NCBI GenBank assembly: GCA_016710285.1 | Contig: JADJXR010000001.1 | Span: 3,350,501 to 3,414,500 of the forward strand | Reading direction: 5' to 3' | Length of the DNA stretch: 64,000 bases | Origin: Chlorobiota bacterium | GTDB taxonomy: Bacteria > Bacteroidota > Ignavibacteria > OLB7 | Shown: positions 42,137 to 51,312 of the stretch, piece after piece | Layout of the letters: the number at the start of each line of letters is the position of its first letter | Position numbering within the stretch: the first letter of the stretch is position 1 | The notes under the pieces: model-generated | Seen by the model: the letters and a program-made list of their open reading frames with translations, nothing else | Database searches by the model: none | What the model was told of the DNA's origin: nothing | Translations under genes and position numbers: made by a program

Positions 42137-43875
42137 GCTAACTCCTGTTCTAATCCGGTTTGAAGCAGTTGGTAGTATCGTGATGTCGTGTCCATCTCCA
42201 GCAGCTCGCGCTTGCCATGCTCGCGCACGTGTCCATCTTCAAGAATCATGATCTCATCGGCGCGGGCCACGGTCGAGAGGCGGTGGGCGATGATGATTGC
42301 CGTGCGGTTCTGCGTCAGCCGCGCCATTGCCCCTTCCAGAAGCTGCTCGGTTGCGCGGTCCATCTTTGATGATGGCTCGTCAAGAATCACCAATCCGGGG
42401 TCGCGAAGGAACAGCCGCGCAAAGCTGAGCAACTGCGCTTCCCCCGCCGAAAACCCGCCGCCACCGGTTGCCAGCACCGTATCCAGCCCATCGCTGAAAC
42501 GGCCAAACCAGTTACGCAGCCCAAGCAGGTCCGCCACCTCCCAGATTCTGCTGTCGGGGATGGAGTCGTCGAACCACGTAAGGTTTTGGCGAAGCGTGGC
42601 ATGGAACAACTGCACATCCTGCGTCACCATTCCGATGCCGCTGCGAAGGTCGCGCTGGCGAACGTCGCGAAGGTCGTTCCCGTCAATCAGCACCGCGCCC
42701 GAGGTTGGGTCGTACAGCCGGAAGAGCAATCGGGTCAGCGTGGATTTCCCGCTTCCGGTTCGCCCCAGCAGCCCCACCACCGTCCCCGGCTTCAGCGTGA
42801 AGTTGATCCCTTTCAGGACCGGGCGTTGGCCGTAGGCAAAGGTGAGGTTATGGAAGCGGACCTCCATCGCTCCGTTGTGGGGAAGTGGCAAATGGCCATC
42901 CTTCATGCTGGCGCGTTCCCTCATCATCTCCTCCACGCGGCCCACCGCTGCGCCGGCCTTCTGCAGGTCCTGCATCTGGTGGGTGATCTGCTCGATTGGC
43001 GTGCGGAGCAGATCGGTGTATTGGAAGATCAGATAGACCGTGCCGATCATAATGGTTCCCCCCTGGAACAGCCAGATTCCAAGCCCCAGCGCAAGCACGT
43101 CGCCAATGGCGAACAGGCCCATCACCGCCACCCACATCACCGAGCGTTTCAGCCAGGCGTTTTTTCCGGTTCGGGCAACGCCCCCCATCACTTGGTGGAA
43201 GCGGCGCATGGTGTAGGATCCGCCACCGTTTGCGCGGATGTCGTCAATGCCGGCAAGGCGTTCTTCAAGGAATCCGTACAGATCCGCGCTGGCTTGGCGT
43301 TCCTGGGCCGAGGCCGCCACCGCGTAATCGCGAAGGCTGTTCAGCACCAGCGCGGCGCAAATGGTGAAGGCGGTCAGAGCCGCGCCAACAATCGGGTCCT
43401 CGCGGAAGAGCATCACCAGCGCGCCCACCAGCAGCAGCGCGCTTCCCAGAACCTTTACCACGAATTGGGAGAAGAAGTTGGAAAGGGCGGTGATGTCGCC
43501 ATCAATCCGCTCGATCATTTCGCCCGGGGTGCGTTCGTTGTGGTATCCCATGTCAAGCCGCAGGGCGTGCTCGGCCATGTCTTGGCGCAGCATGTTGGTG
43601 GCGCGCCAGCCCACATCGGCCCCCACGTAGGTGGCCAGCATGGAAAGCCCTTGCGTGCCAATCGCGGCGGCAAGGAATAGGAGGGCGGTGATAACCAGTT
43701 CGGTCCCATCCCCTCCGGTTTGAACGGTATTGATAAAGTGCCGCAGGATTTGCGGATTCAGCAGCTGAAGTCCGATTCCGGCAAGTAGCAGCAGGAACAG
43801 CGCGGCGGCTTTTTTCCATTGCGGCCGCAAGTACTTCAGGAAAATGTCAGCATATCGCCGTAGTGAAATCTTCAT
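42133..43875 (-). CDS. ABC exporter half-transporter, partner subunit with degenerate signature
   Basis: A 580-residue half-transporter from the ATG at 43875, which follows a purine-rich GGAGAAAGAGAG. A longer in-frame start at 43944 is less likely. Six membrane helices precede an ATPase domain with Walker A GRTGSGKST and Q-loop VTQDVQLF. The signature is degenerate (FSAGEAQLLSFAR), while Walker B is normal (LVILDEPSSKMD) and the H-loop is IIAHRLST. Its intact Walker B would work with the perfect LSGGQ of the partner downstream. The 4-nt overlap indicates coupled translation. Confidence 0.9.
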   Translation of the reverse strand: MKISLRRYADIFLKYLRPQWKKAAALFLLLLAGIGLQLLNPQILRHFINTVQTGGDGTELVITALLFLAAAIGTQGLSMLATYVGADVGWRATNMLRQDMAEHALRLDMGYHNERTPGEMIERIDGDITALSNFFSQFVVKVLGSALLLVGALVMLFREDPIVGAALTAFTICAALVLNSLRDYAVAASAQERQASADLYGFLEERLAGIDDIRANGGGSYTMRRFHQVMGGVARTGKNAWLKRSVMWVAVMGLFAIGDVLALGLGIWLFQGGTIMIGTVYLIFQYTDLLRTPIEQITHQMQDLQKAGAAVGRVEEMMRERASMKDGHLPLPHNGAMEVRFHNLTFAYGQRPVLKGINFTLKPGTVVGLLGRTGSGKSTLTRLLFRLYDPTSGAVLIDGNDLRDVRQRDLRSGIGMVTQDVQLFHATLRQNLTWFDDSIPDSRIWEVADLLGLRNWFGRFSDGLDTVLATGGGGFSAGEAQLLSFARLFLRDPGLVILDEPSSKMDRATEQLLEGAMARLTQNRTAIIIAHRLSTVARADEIMILEDGHVREHGKRELLEMDTTSRYYQLLQTGLEQELA

Positions 43876-44695
43876 GGAACGTCTCTCTTTCTCCAGATGT
43901 TGGTGTGATGAAAAACAGCGGAGTCGCGTGCGAAGCAATGGCACAGCCCGTGCCGTAGTGTCACGCGATGGTCAACCTGGGCAACGTGTGATGCCGGTTG
44001 CGATGGTACTCTGGTTCCGTCAGTCGGTTAAAAAAAGAGCGGCGTATGTTGGGCGGCGAATGCTCAAGCAGAAGCAGGTATGCCAGAAGGCAACGTCCGC
44101 AGCGAAGGGCTGGTGTTCTGCGGCAGGTGTAGCGTGGGAAGAAGCGGGGTGGTGCTGCGGATTGCAGCGAATACAACGCTTCTGTGGCCTGCGTAGAACA
44201 GCCCCCAGCGCGTTGTAGCCAAATGGGAAAACGGGTCTTCCGATGAACTTACGCCCTGAGCGCCATAACCGAATTGCGTGGTCGCGATGCGAATGCGGTG
44301 GTAATGATGGTAAATAACATGGCAACAGCCTCCTTATGGTTTGAACGTATGACTCGCCCCGGCTCATGGCGCACCTTGCACCCGCCCCGGCAGCGTGATG
44401 TTGCCCCAAACACAAAAATCAGGCCAAAGTTTCCGGGGGAGGTTTTTACTGATTGTTCGGCAAGCTATAAGCCTGTGCAGCTGGTTGTACATTTGCGGCC
44501 TCTTTGTACATTGGGGTGGTTCTTCATCGAACCATTGTCAGAGTCGGCATCTCAGGGTGCCCGCAAGAACATCACACATCACGCTGACCAAGCCCGACAC
44601 CTATCGAACGTAGCGCACAGGCAATCACGCAAAAGACTGGGATATGTTCGTGGGGAGTCTGAATGTATAGGGTACGGTAGATAAATTCAAATCAA
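43876..44695. other. 820-bp intergenic region between divergent ABC operon and DUF262 gene
   Basis: Several short frames on both strands have no recognisable motifs. The only item that stands out is the 23-codon minus-strand frame at 44249-44320 with a perfect Shine-Dalgarno. No clear -33/-7 promoter was found. Confidence 0.5.
44249..44320 (-). CDS. Candidate 23-residue leader peptide upstream of the ABC exporter operon
   Basis: A short frame encoding MLFTIITTAFASRPRNSVMA and three more residues. It is preceded on the minus strand by AAGGAGG (44329-44335) with an 8-nt spacer, the best ribosome-binding site that I see in the window. It points at the exporter genes, ending 373 nt before their start codon. 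A hydrophobic front and an Arg/Pro-rich middle would suit a regulatory leader peptide, but there is no direct evidence of translation. Confidence 0.35.
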   Translation of the reverse strand: MLFTIITTAFASRPRNSVMALRA

Positions 44696-46570
44696 ATGAT
44701 GAACAACACAACACTAACCACTGGGAAGAAATACATCAAGGATATTTTTAGTGCTGAACAGTTTTTTAATATTCCAGAATATCAACGACCTTATGTCTGG
44801 GGGGATGAACAAATTAGTGCATTCCTTGAAGATGTAAGCAAGGCAATGGAAACTGACAGCAATAAAGAGTATTTCCTTGGCTGCATGATTTGGAACACTC
44901 GACAAGAAAGAGCGAGTAGAAATATTGAGTATGTATATCAAGATATTTTAGACGGGCAGCAACGATTCATTACTTTATTTTTATTACATGGAGTTATTAG
45001 GGACATTTCGATCGAAGTTAAGCTTCAAGAGAATGTTCAAAAACGGCTTATTCAAGAGGCAGATGATTATAATAATATTCCTGCACGAAATAGAATTGAA
45101 TTTGAAATACGAGACGATAAAGACTTTTTAGATAATTATGTTATTAATTTAGGAGGCACTCTCAAGGTTAACGAAATTGAAGACGTTATCAATAGTCCAA
45201 AATCTGGTGCTTCAATAAAAAATATGGCATCAGGGATTTTAATAATGAAAAAATGGTGGATTTATAAATTTAGTGAAAATCAAGGAAGTGAGGAAAAATA
45301 TTTGGCCGATTTCTATAAATATCTTTCAACTAAAGTACTTGCACTTTACTTAGCTACACCAAACAATCTAGATGATGCTTATAATTTATTTACTGTGTTA
45401 AACAGCAGAGGGCTCCAACTGCAGGTAAGTGATATTTTAAGAGCACAAAATCTGAGAGTAATCGAGAATGATGAATTGAGAAAGCTATACGCTTCAAAAT
45501 GGTCTGATTTCGAAAATTCAATTGCGGCTCCTTACAAAGGATTCGATGATTTTCTTTGGTCACTGGTGTTTATTAAGATGAAATATCGTAGCGATGACAA
45601 CAAAAGTTTGACTAAAGCATTTGAGTTTATGTTCAAACGCAACATGCTCACAAAGGGGACGGACACTCTTGACTATGTCGGTAAGTATTTGAAGCACTAT
45701 GAAGCCATCACTAACGGTAGTATAACGAACAGAGAAAGTCTAAACCTTTTTAGTAATCTAAATTTTATTCTTTCAAGTGTTTATGGTAGTCAATATATCA
45801 CTCCTCTCATGCATTATCGTGAATGCTTTGGTGATACAAGAATTGTCGAATTCTTAATCAAAATTGACAATCTGTTTTCGATTGGCTGGTTGTTGGGTCG
45901 CAGGCAGTCGTCAACAAGAACTTTTATTATCCTTCGTAAAATTGAATCATATTCTGATTTGGTGAAAAAGAAAGAATTAACGATAGACGAAGCGGTCGAA
46001 GATTTGCTCAATGATCCATGCTTACAATATGATTTTTATGATGATGAAATTTCCTCAGATAAACCAATTGATATTGATGATTTTGCTATTCTACTTAACA
46101 CCGAAAAATGGGGGAGCTTTTCCGGTACAAGAATCAACAAGACAAGATACTTACTGTTAAAAATGGATTTGATTATGGGTAATCCATCAACTATTCTGCA
46201 ATACAACAAAGATTCATCTTCTATTGAGCATTTGATGCCACAGAAAATTGAGGGGACACAATGGACTGTTCATCCAGCAAAACATAAAGAGTGGGTTCAT
46301 AGATTGGGCAACCTTGTACTTATTGATAAAAACAAAAATTCATCATTAAGTAATAAGCTGTTCAATGAGAAAAAAACAAAATATCATGGAGCAATTGAAA
46401 CAAGAGCCAATACGAATTTCATTTTTATTGCTAATCTGAATTGGGACATTGATGCAATTAAAGCAAACCAAGAACGAACAATAGACCTGTTGATGCAATA
46501 CTATAAAGGCAATAGTCTGAAATCCTTTCTGCAAATCAAAAAAAATATAAACTCTACTGTGTTATTATAA
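44696..46570 (+). CDS. DUF262/DUF1524 protein, GmrSD-like, probable defence gene
   Basis: A 624-residue protein. The N-terminal DUF262 domain has IPEYQRPYVW and the nucleotide-site motif LDGQQRFITLFLLHG. The C-terminal DUF1524 domain has IEHLMPQK, then HRLGNLVLIDKNKNSSLSNK and a following KK-x-x-Y, the HNH-like nuclease block. Fused DUF262-DUF1524 proteins include type IV restriction enzymes of the GmrSD family, which cut modified (often glucosylated) phage DNA using NTPs. The gene is strongly AT-rich compared with both neighbours and stands alone between unrelated operons, which suggests horizontal acquisition. The target modification is unknown. Confidence 0.85.
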   Translation: MMNNTTLTTGKKYIKDIFSAEQFFNIPEYQRPYVWGDEQISAFLEDVSKAMETDSNKEYFLGCMIWNTRQERASRNIEYVYQDILDGQQRFITLFLLHGVIRDISIEVKLQENVQKRLIQEADDYNNIPARNRIEFEIRDDKDFLDNYVINLGGTLKVNEIEDVINSPKSGASIKNMASGILIMKKWWIYKFSENQGSEEKYLADFYKYLSTKVLALYLATPNNLDDAYNLFTVLNSRGLQLQVSDILRAQNLRVIENDELRKLYASKWSDFENSIAAPYKGFDDFLWSLVFIKMKYRSDDNKSLTKAFEFMFKRNMLTKGTDTLDYVGKYLKHYEAITNGSITNRESLNLFSNLNFILSSVYGSQYITPLMHYRECFGDTRIVEFLIKIDNLFSIGWLLGRRQSSTRTFIILRKIESYSDLVKKKELTIDEAVEDLLNDPCLQYDFYDDEISSDKPIDIDDFAILLNTEKWGSFSGTRINKTRYLLLKMDLIMGNPSTILQYNKDSSSIEHLMPQKIEGTQWTVHPAKHKEWVHRLGNLVLIDKNKNSSLSNKLFNEKKTKYHGAIETRANTNFIFIANLNWDIDAIKANQERTIDLLMQYYKGNSLKSFLQIKKNINSTVLL

Positions 46571-46646
46571 TTACTACCTCACCTTACGCAAGACCAAGCG
46601 GTATCTGGGAAATTGGGCATCCATGGCGTTCCATCAAGAATGCTCG

Positions 46647-47183
46647 TTACTCATGCTGAACCCTGTTGCAGTAAGGGCGAAACCGCTCCCTCATCCGAAA
46701 CCGCTTCCCGATTTCCTCGCCAACGCTCATTAAGCAACGGGTTTCTTCTTCGGTGAACTCATGCTCGGCTGGTTTGGCTATTCCAAGCGTGCCAAGCAGT
46801 TCTCCGTCCAGCATGATCGGAACGGTGATGGAGCCTTCCACCCCGGTCTCCCGCGCCGATGGTTTTGCAACGCCCGAGGCATCGGTCTGCAGGTTGCAGA
46901 CCTGCACCGGAGCGCGCCGCTCGGCAGCAAGCCCGGCCATCCCTTTTCCGATGGGGATGGCTGACACTTTCTGCAGCAACATCGGGGGAATCCCAATCTC
47001 CGCCTCCAATCGCAAAAGGTTCGCCAGCTGGTCAAGGCGATGGATGGAGCCAACCACGCCCCCATATTCCTGAAGCACAAGCTCCAGCACGTTGCGGAGT
47101 TGGCGATCGGCGGGAAGGTCCGCTGTGAAGGCTGCGTGAACCGATTCCAGAAGCTCGGCGCAGCGTAGTTGTTTGGTGTCCAT
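46647..47183 (-). CDS. GAF domain-containing protein
   Basis: A 178-residue protein from the ATG at 47183. A helical N-terminus (ELLESVHAAFTADLPADRQL) leads into a GAF domain: GKGMAGLAAERRAPVQVCNL, then GSITVPIMLDGELLGTLGIA, and TEEETRCLMSVGEEIGKRF. It has no output domain, so it may sense a small ligand and act with another protein. The longer in-frame start at 47276 would overlap the membrane-protein gene's 3' end region and looks spurious. Confidence 0.82.
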   Translation of the reverse strand: MDTKQLRCAELLESVHAAFTADLPADRQLRNVLELVLQEYGGVVGSIHRLDQLANLLRLEAEIGIPPMLLQKVSAIPIGKGMAGLAAERRAPVQVCNLQTDASGVAKPSARETGVEGSITVPIMLDGELLGTLGIAKPAEHEFTEEETRCLMSVGEEIGKRFRMRERFRPYCNRVQHE

Positions 47184-47279
47184 GTCGGTAACGGTTGATT
47201 GGTTGATCGTTGCTGATTTCTGGCAAACTCTGCCAGTGAGGTTGAGCAATGGCTCAGCGTCTCCGCTCCCGGCCACGCA

Positions 47280-48926
47280 TCATGGCTGAATCACCACAAA
47301 CCGGGATCCATCAAAGATGATGGAGCGATGCCGCTTCCGGCTTGGAAGCGGAGCGGTGATCGCGCTTGGCTGGCCACTTTCCGAAACGCGGTTAATGGTA
47401 ACGGTCCCGCTTCCTGCATCGGTCTCCACCTGCGCGGCCATTCGTCCGTTGTCCGCCTGGAGGGCGTTTCCCCCCAGCAAAAAATATCCGCCATCATCGG
47501 CAGAAAGATGGATGTTTCCCCGGGCAGAGTCGTAGCGGTAACTGATGCGCGACGGGTAGCGGTCGGCCACAAATCTTCCCCATGTTCCCACCACAAGGCT
47601 ATCGTTCCCCAATGCCCGTTGCAGTGTTTTCTGGAACCCAAGATGAAACACCGGAACCGTTTGGATACGGGCAAGCAAGGATGCAACGTAGATCGTGTCG
47701 GCCCCGCTGCTGCCGCGAAGGTCACGGCGAAGCTGGACCACCAGCGAATCGGCAATGCGGCTTGCAAAAATCCACTGGGCGGTGGCAAGCAGAAGCACCA
47801 CGGCGTACAGCAGGGCAACGCCCCCGGCCAGCGCGGCGCGCAATCGCCAGCGGTGCGGGGCAAGCTGGCCAATCGCCCACGCAAGCCCAATGCTGAACCC
47901 CACCGAGGGGATGTAGAGATACCACCGCATCATCAACCGCGAAACGGGAAGGAGGGAAAGAAGCACCCACGCAGCCGGAAGCAGCAACGGAAGAAGCCGC
48001 CCCCGATTCCGCCACGCGGCCCACGCAGCGGCAGCGGCCACAATGGCCCCGCCCCCGGCGACCGCTGTTGGATGCGCGGCCAGCAATCCTTGCAACTGAT
48101 AAAGCCCCGTTGGAATAACCAGCGCAGCAAGGAACATCCCCAAGTTGCGGGCAAGGTGCAGGATGTTGGTATCGGTGTGGGGGCCGTTTCCGCCGAACAG
48201 CATATTGTTCTCCAGCAGCAGCCAGCGCGCCGCCACAACGCCAGCGGCAAGAAGGAAGAATGGAGCGACGATCCGAAAAGTCCGATTCGGCTGCCACCGA
48301 ACCCCTTGCTTACGGTCAACCCACCACGCCACCGGGACAAGAATGAGCGGAAGGGAAAAGGCCATCTCCTTGGAAAGAAGTGCCAGCAACATCAGCAGCA
48401 ACGCCAAGCATTGATCCCTCCATTTGTTGCTTCTGGCATATGTGGTCAGGCTGCAGACCGAGCCAAGATAGAAGACAGCGCAAAGCAAATCGGTGCGGCC
48501 CGGAATCCAAAGGATGGAGGTTTCGTGGACCGGAAGCAGCCCAAAAAAAAGCGCGGCAGCAAACGGAACAAAGGGGGCGCCGAACCACCGCTCCGCCAAC
48601 CGAAACACCAACCCCGTGGCCAGAAGATGAAGCAGCAGATTCGTCAGCCGGAAGCCGACGGGGTTCCAGCCCCACAGCCAAAAATCCACCGCGCTGGAAA
48701 GCTCGCTTAGCGGGCGGTAGTAATCCTCGGTGATCCCCGCGCTTGTCAGCAGCCGCAGCGGGTCGGGGGCGTTGTCGCGGAAGAAGAGGCTGATATAGGC
48801 CGCGTCGTCGTTGATAAACCCAATCCAGAGCATCGGCAGAAGCAGCAACGCCGTGGCCCCAATCACGACCGCAAGCTGCACGGAGCGATGTTGCAGGAAA
48901 GGGGGAGCGATCGAGCGGATGGCCAT
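47280..48926 (-). CDS. Multi-pass membrane protein, TMTC-like/GT-C glycosyltransferase
   Basis: A 548-residue polytopic protein with about ten hydrophobic helices. The early FINDDAAYI block carries the acidic pair of GT-C enzymes. YYRPLSELSSAVDFWLWGWN, LTNLLLHLLATG and ALFFGLLPVHETSILWIPGR match the TMTC/O-mannosyltransferase-like family, as does LALLSKEMAFSLPLIL. The roughly 150-residue C-terminal part is soluble and probably periplasmic; no TPR repeats are seen there. The sugar donor is likely polyprenyl-linked, but acceptor and role are unknown. Confidence 0.75.
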   Translation of the reverse strand: MAIRSIAPPFLQHRSVQLAVVIGATALLLLPMLWIGFINDDAAYISLFFRDNAPDPLRLLTSAGITEDYYRPLSELSSAVDFWLWGWNPVGFRLTNLLLHLLATGLVFRLAERWFGAPFVPFAAALFFGLLPVHETSILWIPGRTDLLCAVFYLGSVCSLTTYARSNKWRDQCLALLLMLLALLSKEMAFSLPLILVPVAWWVDRKQGVRWQPNRTFRIVAPFFLLAAGVVAARWLLLENNMLFGGNGPHTDTNILHLARNLGMFLAALVIPTGLYQLQGLLAAHPTAVAGGGAIVAAAAAWAAWRNRGRLLPLLLPAAWVLLSLLPVSRLMMRWYLYIPSVGFSIGLAWAIGQLAPHRWRLRAALAGGVALLYAVVLLLATAQWIFASRIADSLVVQLRRDLRGSSGADTIYVASLLARIQTVPVFHLGFQKTLQRALGNDSLVVGTWGRFVADRYPSRISYRYDSARGNIHLSADDGGYFLLGGNALQADNGRMAAQVETDAGSGTVTINRVSESGQPSAITAPLPSRKRHRSIIFDGSRFVVIQP

Positions 48927-49051
48927 GCGGAAAATCAGCGGGAAAATGTGCGTTGGCTTAAAAATCCAGTAGCAAGCAATCGGTTCCGGGGCGTAAATTC
49001 ATCCCCGTTGTAGGATTGAAAGAACTGATCGAGAGGACGTAGCTTCTACCC

Positions 49052-51277
49052 ATGAGCAAAGTAAGAACCGGAGGCGGTTTTGCCTCCATTGGATACACAA
49101 TTCAAAAAGCGTTTGCGGCCGACGGCGGGCCGATAGAGTTTTGGCGGCGAATGAAATCGCGTAACGCCTGCAAGACCTGTGCCTACGGAATGGGAGGGCA
49201 GCGTGGCGGGATGACCAACGAGGCGGGCCAGTTCCCGGAGTTCTGCAAAAAAAGCGTCCAGGCAATGGCCGCCGATATGCAGCCCCCAATCGCCCCCGAT
49301 TTCTTCAACCAATACTCCGTTTCCGAACTTGCCAAGCTAAGCCCGCGCCAGCTGGAGAATCTGGGCCGCCTTTCCTATCCGATCATCCATCGTGCGGGTG
49401 AGGACCGCTACTGCCGGTTGGAGTGGGAGGAAGCGTTTGGGCTGATTGCCGGGGCGATGAAAGGGACCGATCCTTCCCGCTCCTTTTTTTATTCATCGGG
49501 AAGAAGCAGCAACGAGGCCGCGTTCCTGCTGCAATGGTTGGCGCGGGTGTATGGGACCAACAACGTCAACAACTGCTCGTTCTACTGCCACCAAGCCAGC
49601 GGCGTTGGGTTGGCGCGGAGTATCGGGTCGGGGACGGCAACCGTCACGTTGGAGGATGTTGAGCATTCCGATTTTGTGCTGCTGATTGGCGCAAACCCGG
49701 CAAGCAACCACCCCCGGCTTATCACAACGCTGGTGGGAATTCGGGCACGCGGAGGGAAAGTGGTGGTGGTGAACCCGCTGCGGGAGACCGGGTTGGAGCG
49801 TTTCAACGTTCCATCGCGGGTTGGTTCGCTGCTGTTTGGCTCGCAGGTGAACGACCTCTACATCCAGCCACGAATCGGCGGCGACATCCCTTTTCTGAAA
49901 GGAGTCCTCAAGGCTGTTATTGCATTTTCGGAAACCAACACTGAGTTCATCGAACGCTACACCAGCGGCTGGGAAGAACTGGCCGCGTCGCTGCGGGAAG
50001 AATCGCTGGAAGATTTGGCTGCCAATGCCGGGGTGAGTGTGGGGTTGATCCAGAGCGTCGCGAAAATGTACGCCAGCGCCAACAACGCCGTTTTTATGTG
50101 GGCCATGGGGATCACCCACCACGAGCATGGGGCCGACAACGTGCTGGCCATTGCCAACCTTGCGCTTGCACGCGGCATGGTGGGCCGCCGGAACGCAGGC
50201 TTGATGCCAATCCGTGGCCACTCGAACGTGCAAGGAATCGGCTCAGTCGGGTTCGCCCCCGACCTGAAAGAAGGATTCTTGAAAGCGATGGAGGAATTGT
50301 ACGGGCTTCCCTTGCCACGCGGAAAAGGGATGGACTCCATCCGCTCGCTTCACGCCGCCGGGCGCGATGAAATTGATGTGGCGATTCTTCTTGGCGGCAA
50401 CTTCTACGCCGCAAGCCCCGACCTTGCCTACGCCGGGCGTGCGCTGGGCCGCATTCGCCACTGCGTCACCATCAGCACAAAGCTGAATCAAGGCCATGTT
50501 TGCGTTGCGCCGCAGCGGGAAGGGGGGTGGGCAATCGTGCTGCCAACCGTTGTGCGCGATGAAGAGATGCAGGCCACCACGCAGGAGAGCATGTTCAGTT
50601 TTGTTCGCCTGTCCGATGGCGGGATGCGCAGGCCGTTGGGGGACCTCCGTTCGGAAGTGGAGATTATCACCACCATTGGCGGCCATTTGCTTCCCGATGG
50701 GCCGATTGATTTCCGCGCGCTGCGGAACCACGATGCCGTGCGGCGGGTGATGGCCCAAGTGGTTCCGGGATACGACAAGGTTGCGGAGATTGGCCGCACC
50801 AAACATGAGTTCCATGTGAAAGATCGCGTGCGCCACCATCCAGAGTTTCCGTTTCCCGACGGGCGTGCGCGGTTCGTTGCGGTCCCCACACCCCCCGACG
50901 ACCGCAGCCCCGGCCAGCTCCGCTTGATGACCATCCGTTCGGAGGGGCAATTCAACACGGTGGTGTATGAAGAACATGATCGTTACCGCAATCAACCGGC
51001 GCGGGATGTTATCTTGCTCCATCCCCACGATATGGGGCGGTTGGGGATAGCCGAAGGGGAGCGCATCACCGTGGTTTCGGCCACCGGAGCAATGCCAAAC
51101 ATCATGGCCGTGGCGTTCTCCATCGCCGAAGGATGCGCGGCCATGTACTATCCCGAGGCAAACGTCCTGGTCCCAACTTCTGTAGATTCCGCCAGCGGTA
51201 CTCCGGCATTCAAAAACGTGCTGGTGACGCTGGTGCCAAGCCAAAGCGGAACCGAGCACAAACCGCAAACCTGGTAA
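49052..51277 (+). CDS. FdhF/YdeP-family molybdopterin oxidoreductase
   Basis: A 741-residue protein of the molybdopterin guanine dinucleotide enzyme superfamily, most like the YdeP branch. The N-terminal cysteines Cys40, Cys43 and Cys65 (NACKTCAYGMGGQRGG, FPEFCKKS) are arranged as in YdeP-type proteins. SSGRSSNEAAFLLQWLARVY and GANPASNHPRLITTLVGIRA are domain II/III signatures, and the C-terminal domain has FNTVVYEEHDRYRN. No partner subunit or formate dehydrogenase maturation gene is nearby. YdeP contributes to acid resistance in E. coli, but its substrate is undefined. The NtrC-type regulator starts 35 nt downstream. Confidence 0.88.
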   Translation: MSKVRTGGGFASIGYTIQKAFAADGGPIEFWRRMKSRNACKTCAYGMGGQRGGMTNEAGQFPEFCKKSVQAMAADMQPPIAPDFFNQYSVSELAKLSPRQLENLGRLSYPIIHRAGEDRYCRLEWEEAFGLIAGAMKGTDPSRSFFYSSGRSSNEAAFLLQWLARVYGTNNVNNCSFYCHQASGVGLARSIGSGTATVTLEDVEHSDFVLLIGANPASNHPRLITTLVGIRARGGKVVVVNPLRETGLERFNVPSRVGSLLFGSQVNDLYIQPRIGGDIPFLKGVLKAVIAFSETNTEFIERYTSGWEELAASLREESLEDLAANAGVSVGLIQSVAKMYASANNAVFMWAMGITHHEHGADNVLAIANLALARGMVGRRNAGLMPIRGHSNVQGIGSVGFAPDLKEGFLKAMEELYGLPLPRGKGMDSIRSLHAAGRDEIDVAILLGGNFYAASPDLAYAGRALGRIRHCVTISTKLNQGHVCVAPQREGGWAIVLPTVVRDEEMQATTQESMFSFVRLSDGGMRRPLGDLRSEVEIITTIGGHLLPDGPIDFRALRNHDAVRRVMAQVVPGYDKVAEIGRTKHEFHVKDRVRHHPEFPFPDGRARFVAVPTPPDDRSPGQLRLMTIRSEGQFNTVVYEEHDRYRNQPARDVILLHPHDMGRLGIAEGERITVVSATGAMPNIMAVAFSIAEGCAAMYYPEANVLVPTSVDSASGTPAFKNVLVTLVPSQSGTEHKPQTW

Positions 51278-51312
51278 GCGGCCAAAACGCTGCGCAACAA
51301 TTCCGGCCAACT

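Noticed and set aside
42586..43680. 364-codon plus-strand frame opposite the ABC exporter subunit
   Set aside because: Antisense shadow of the transmembrane and ATPase domains.
44020..44684. Frames of 131 and 136 codons in the ABC-DUF262 intergenic region
   Set aside because: Overlapping frames on opposite strands with no recognisable domain or ribosome-binding site.
47328..48710. 460-codon plus-strand frame opposite the TMTC-like gene
   Set aside because: Highly basic antisense translation of a membrane protein, with no motifs.
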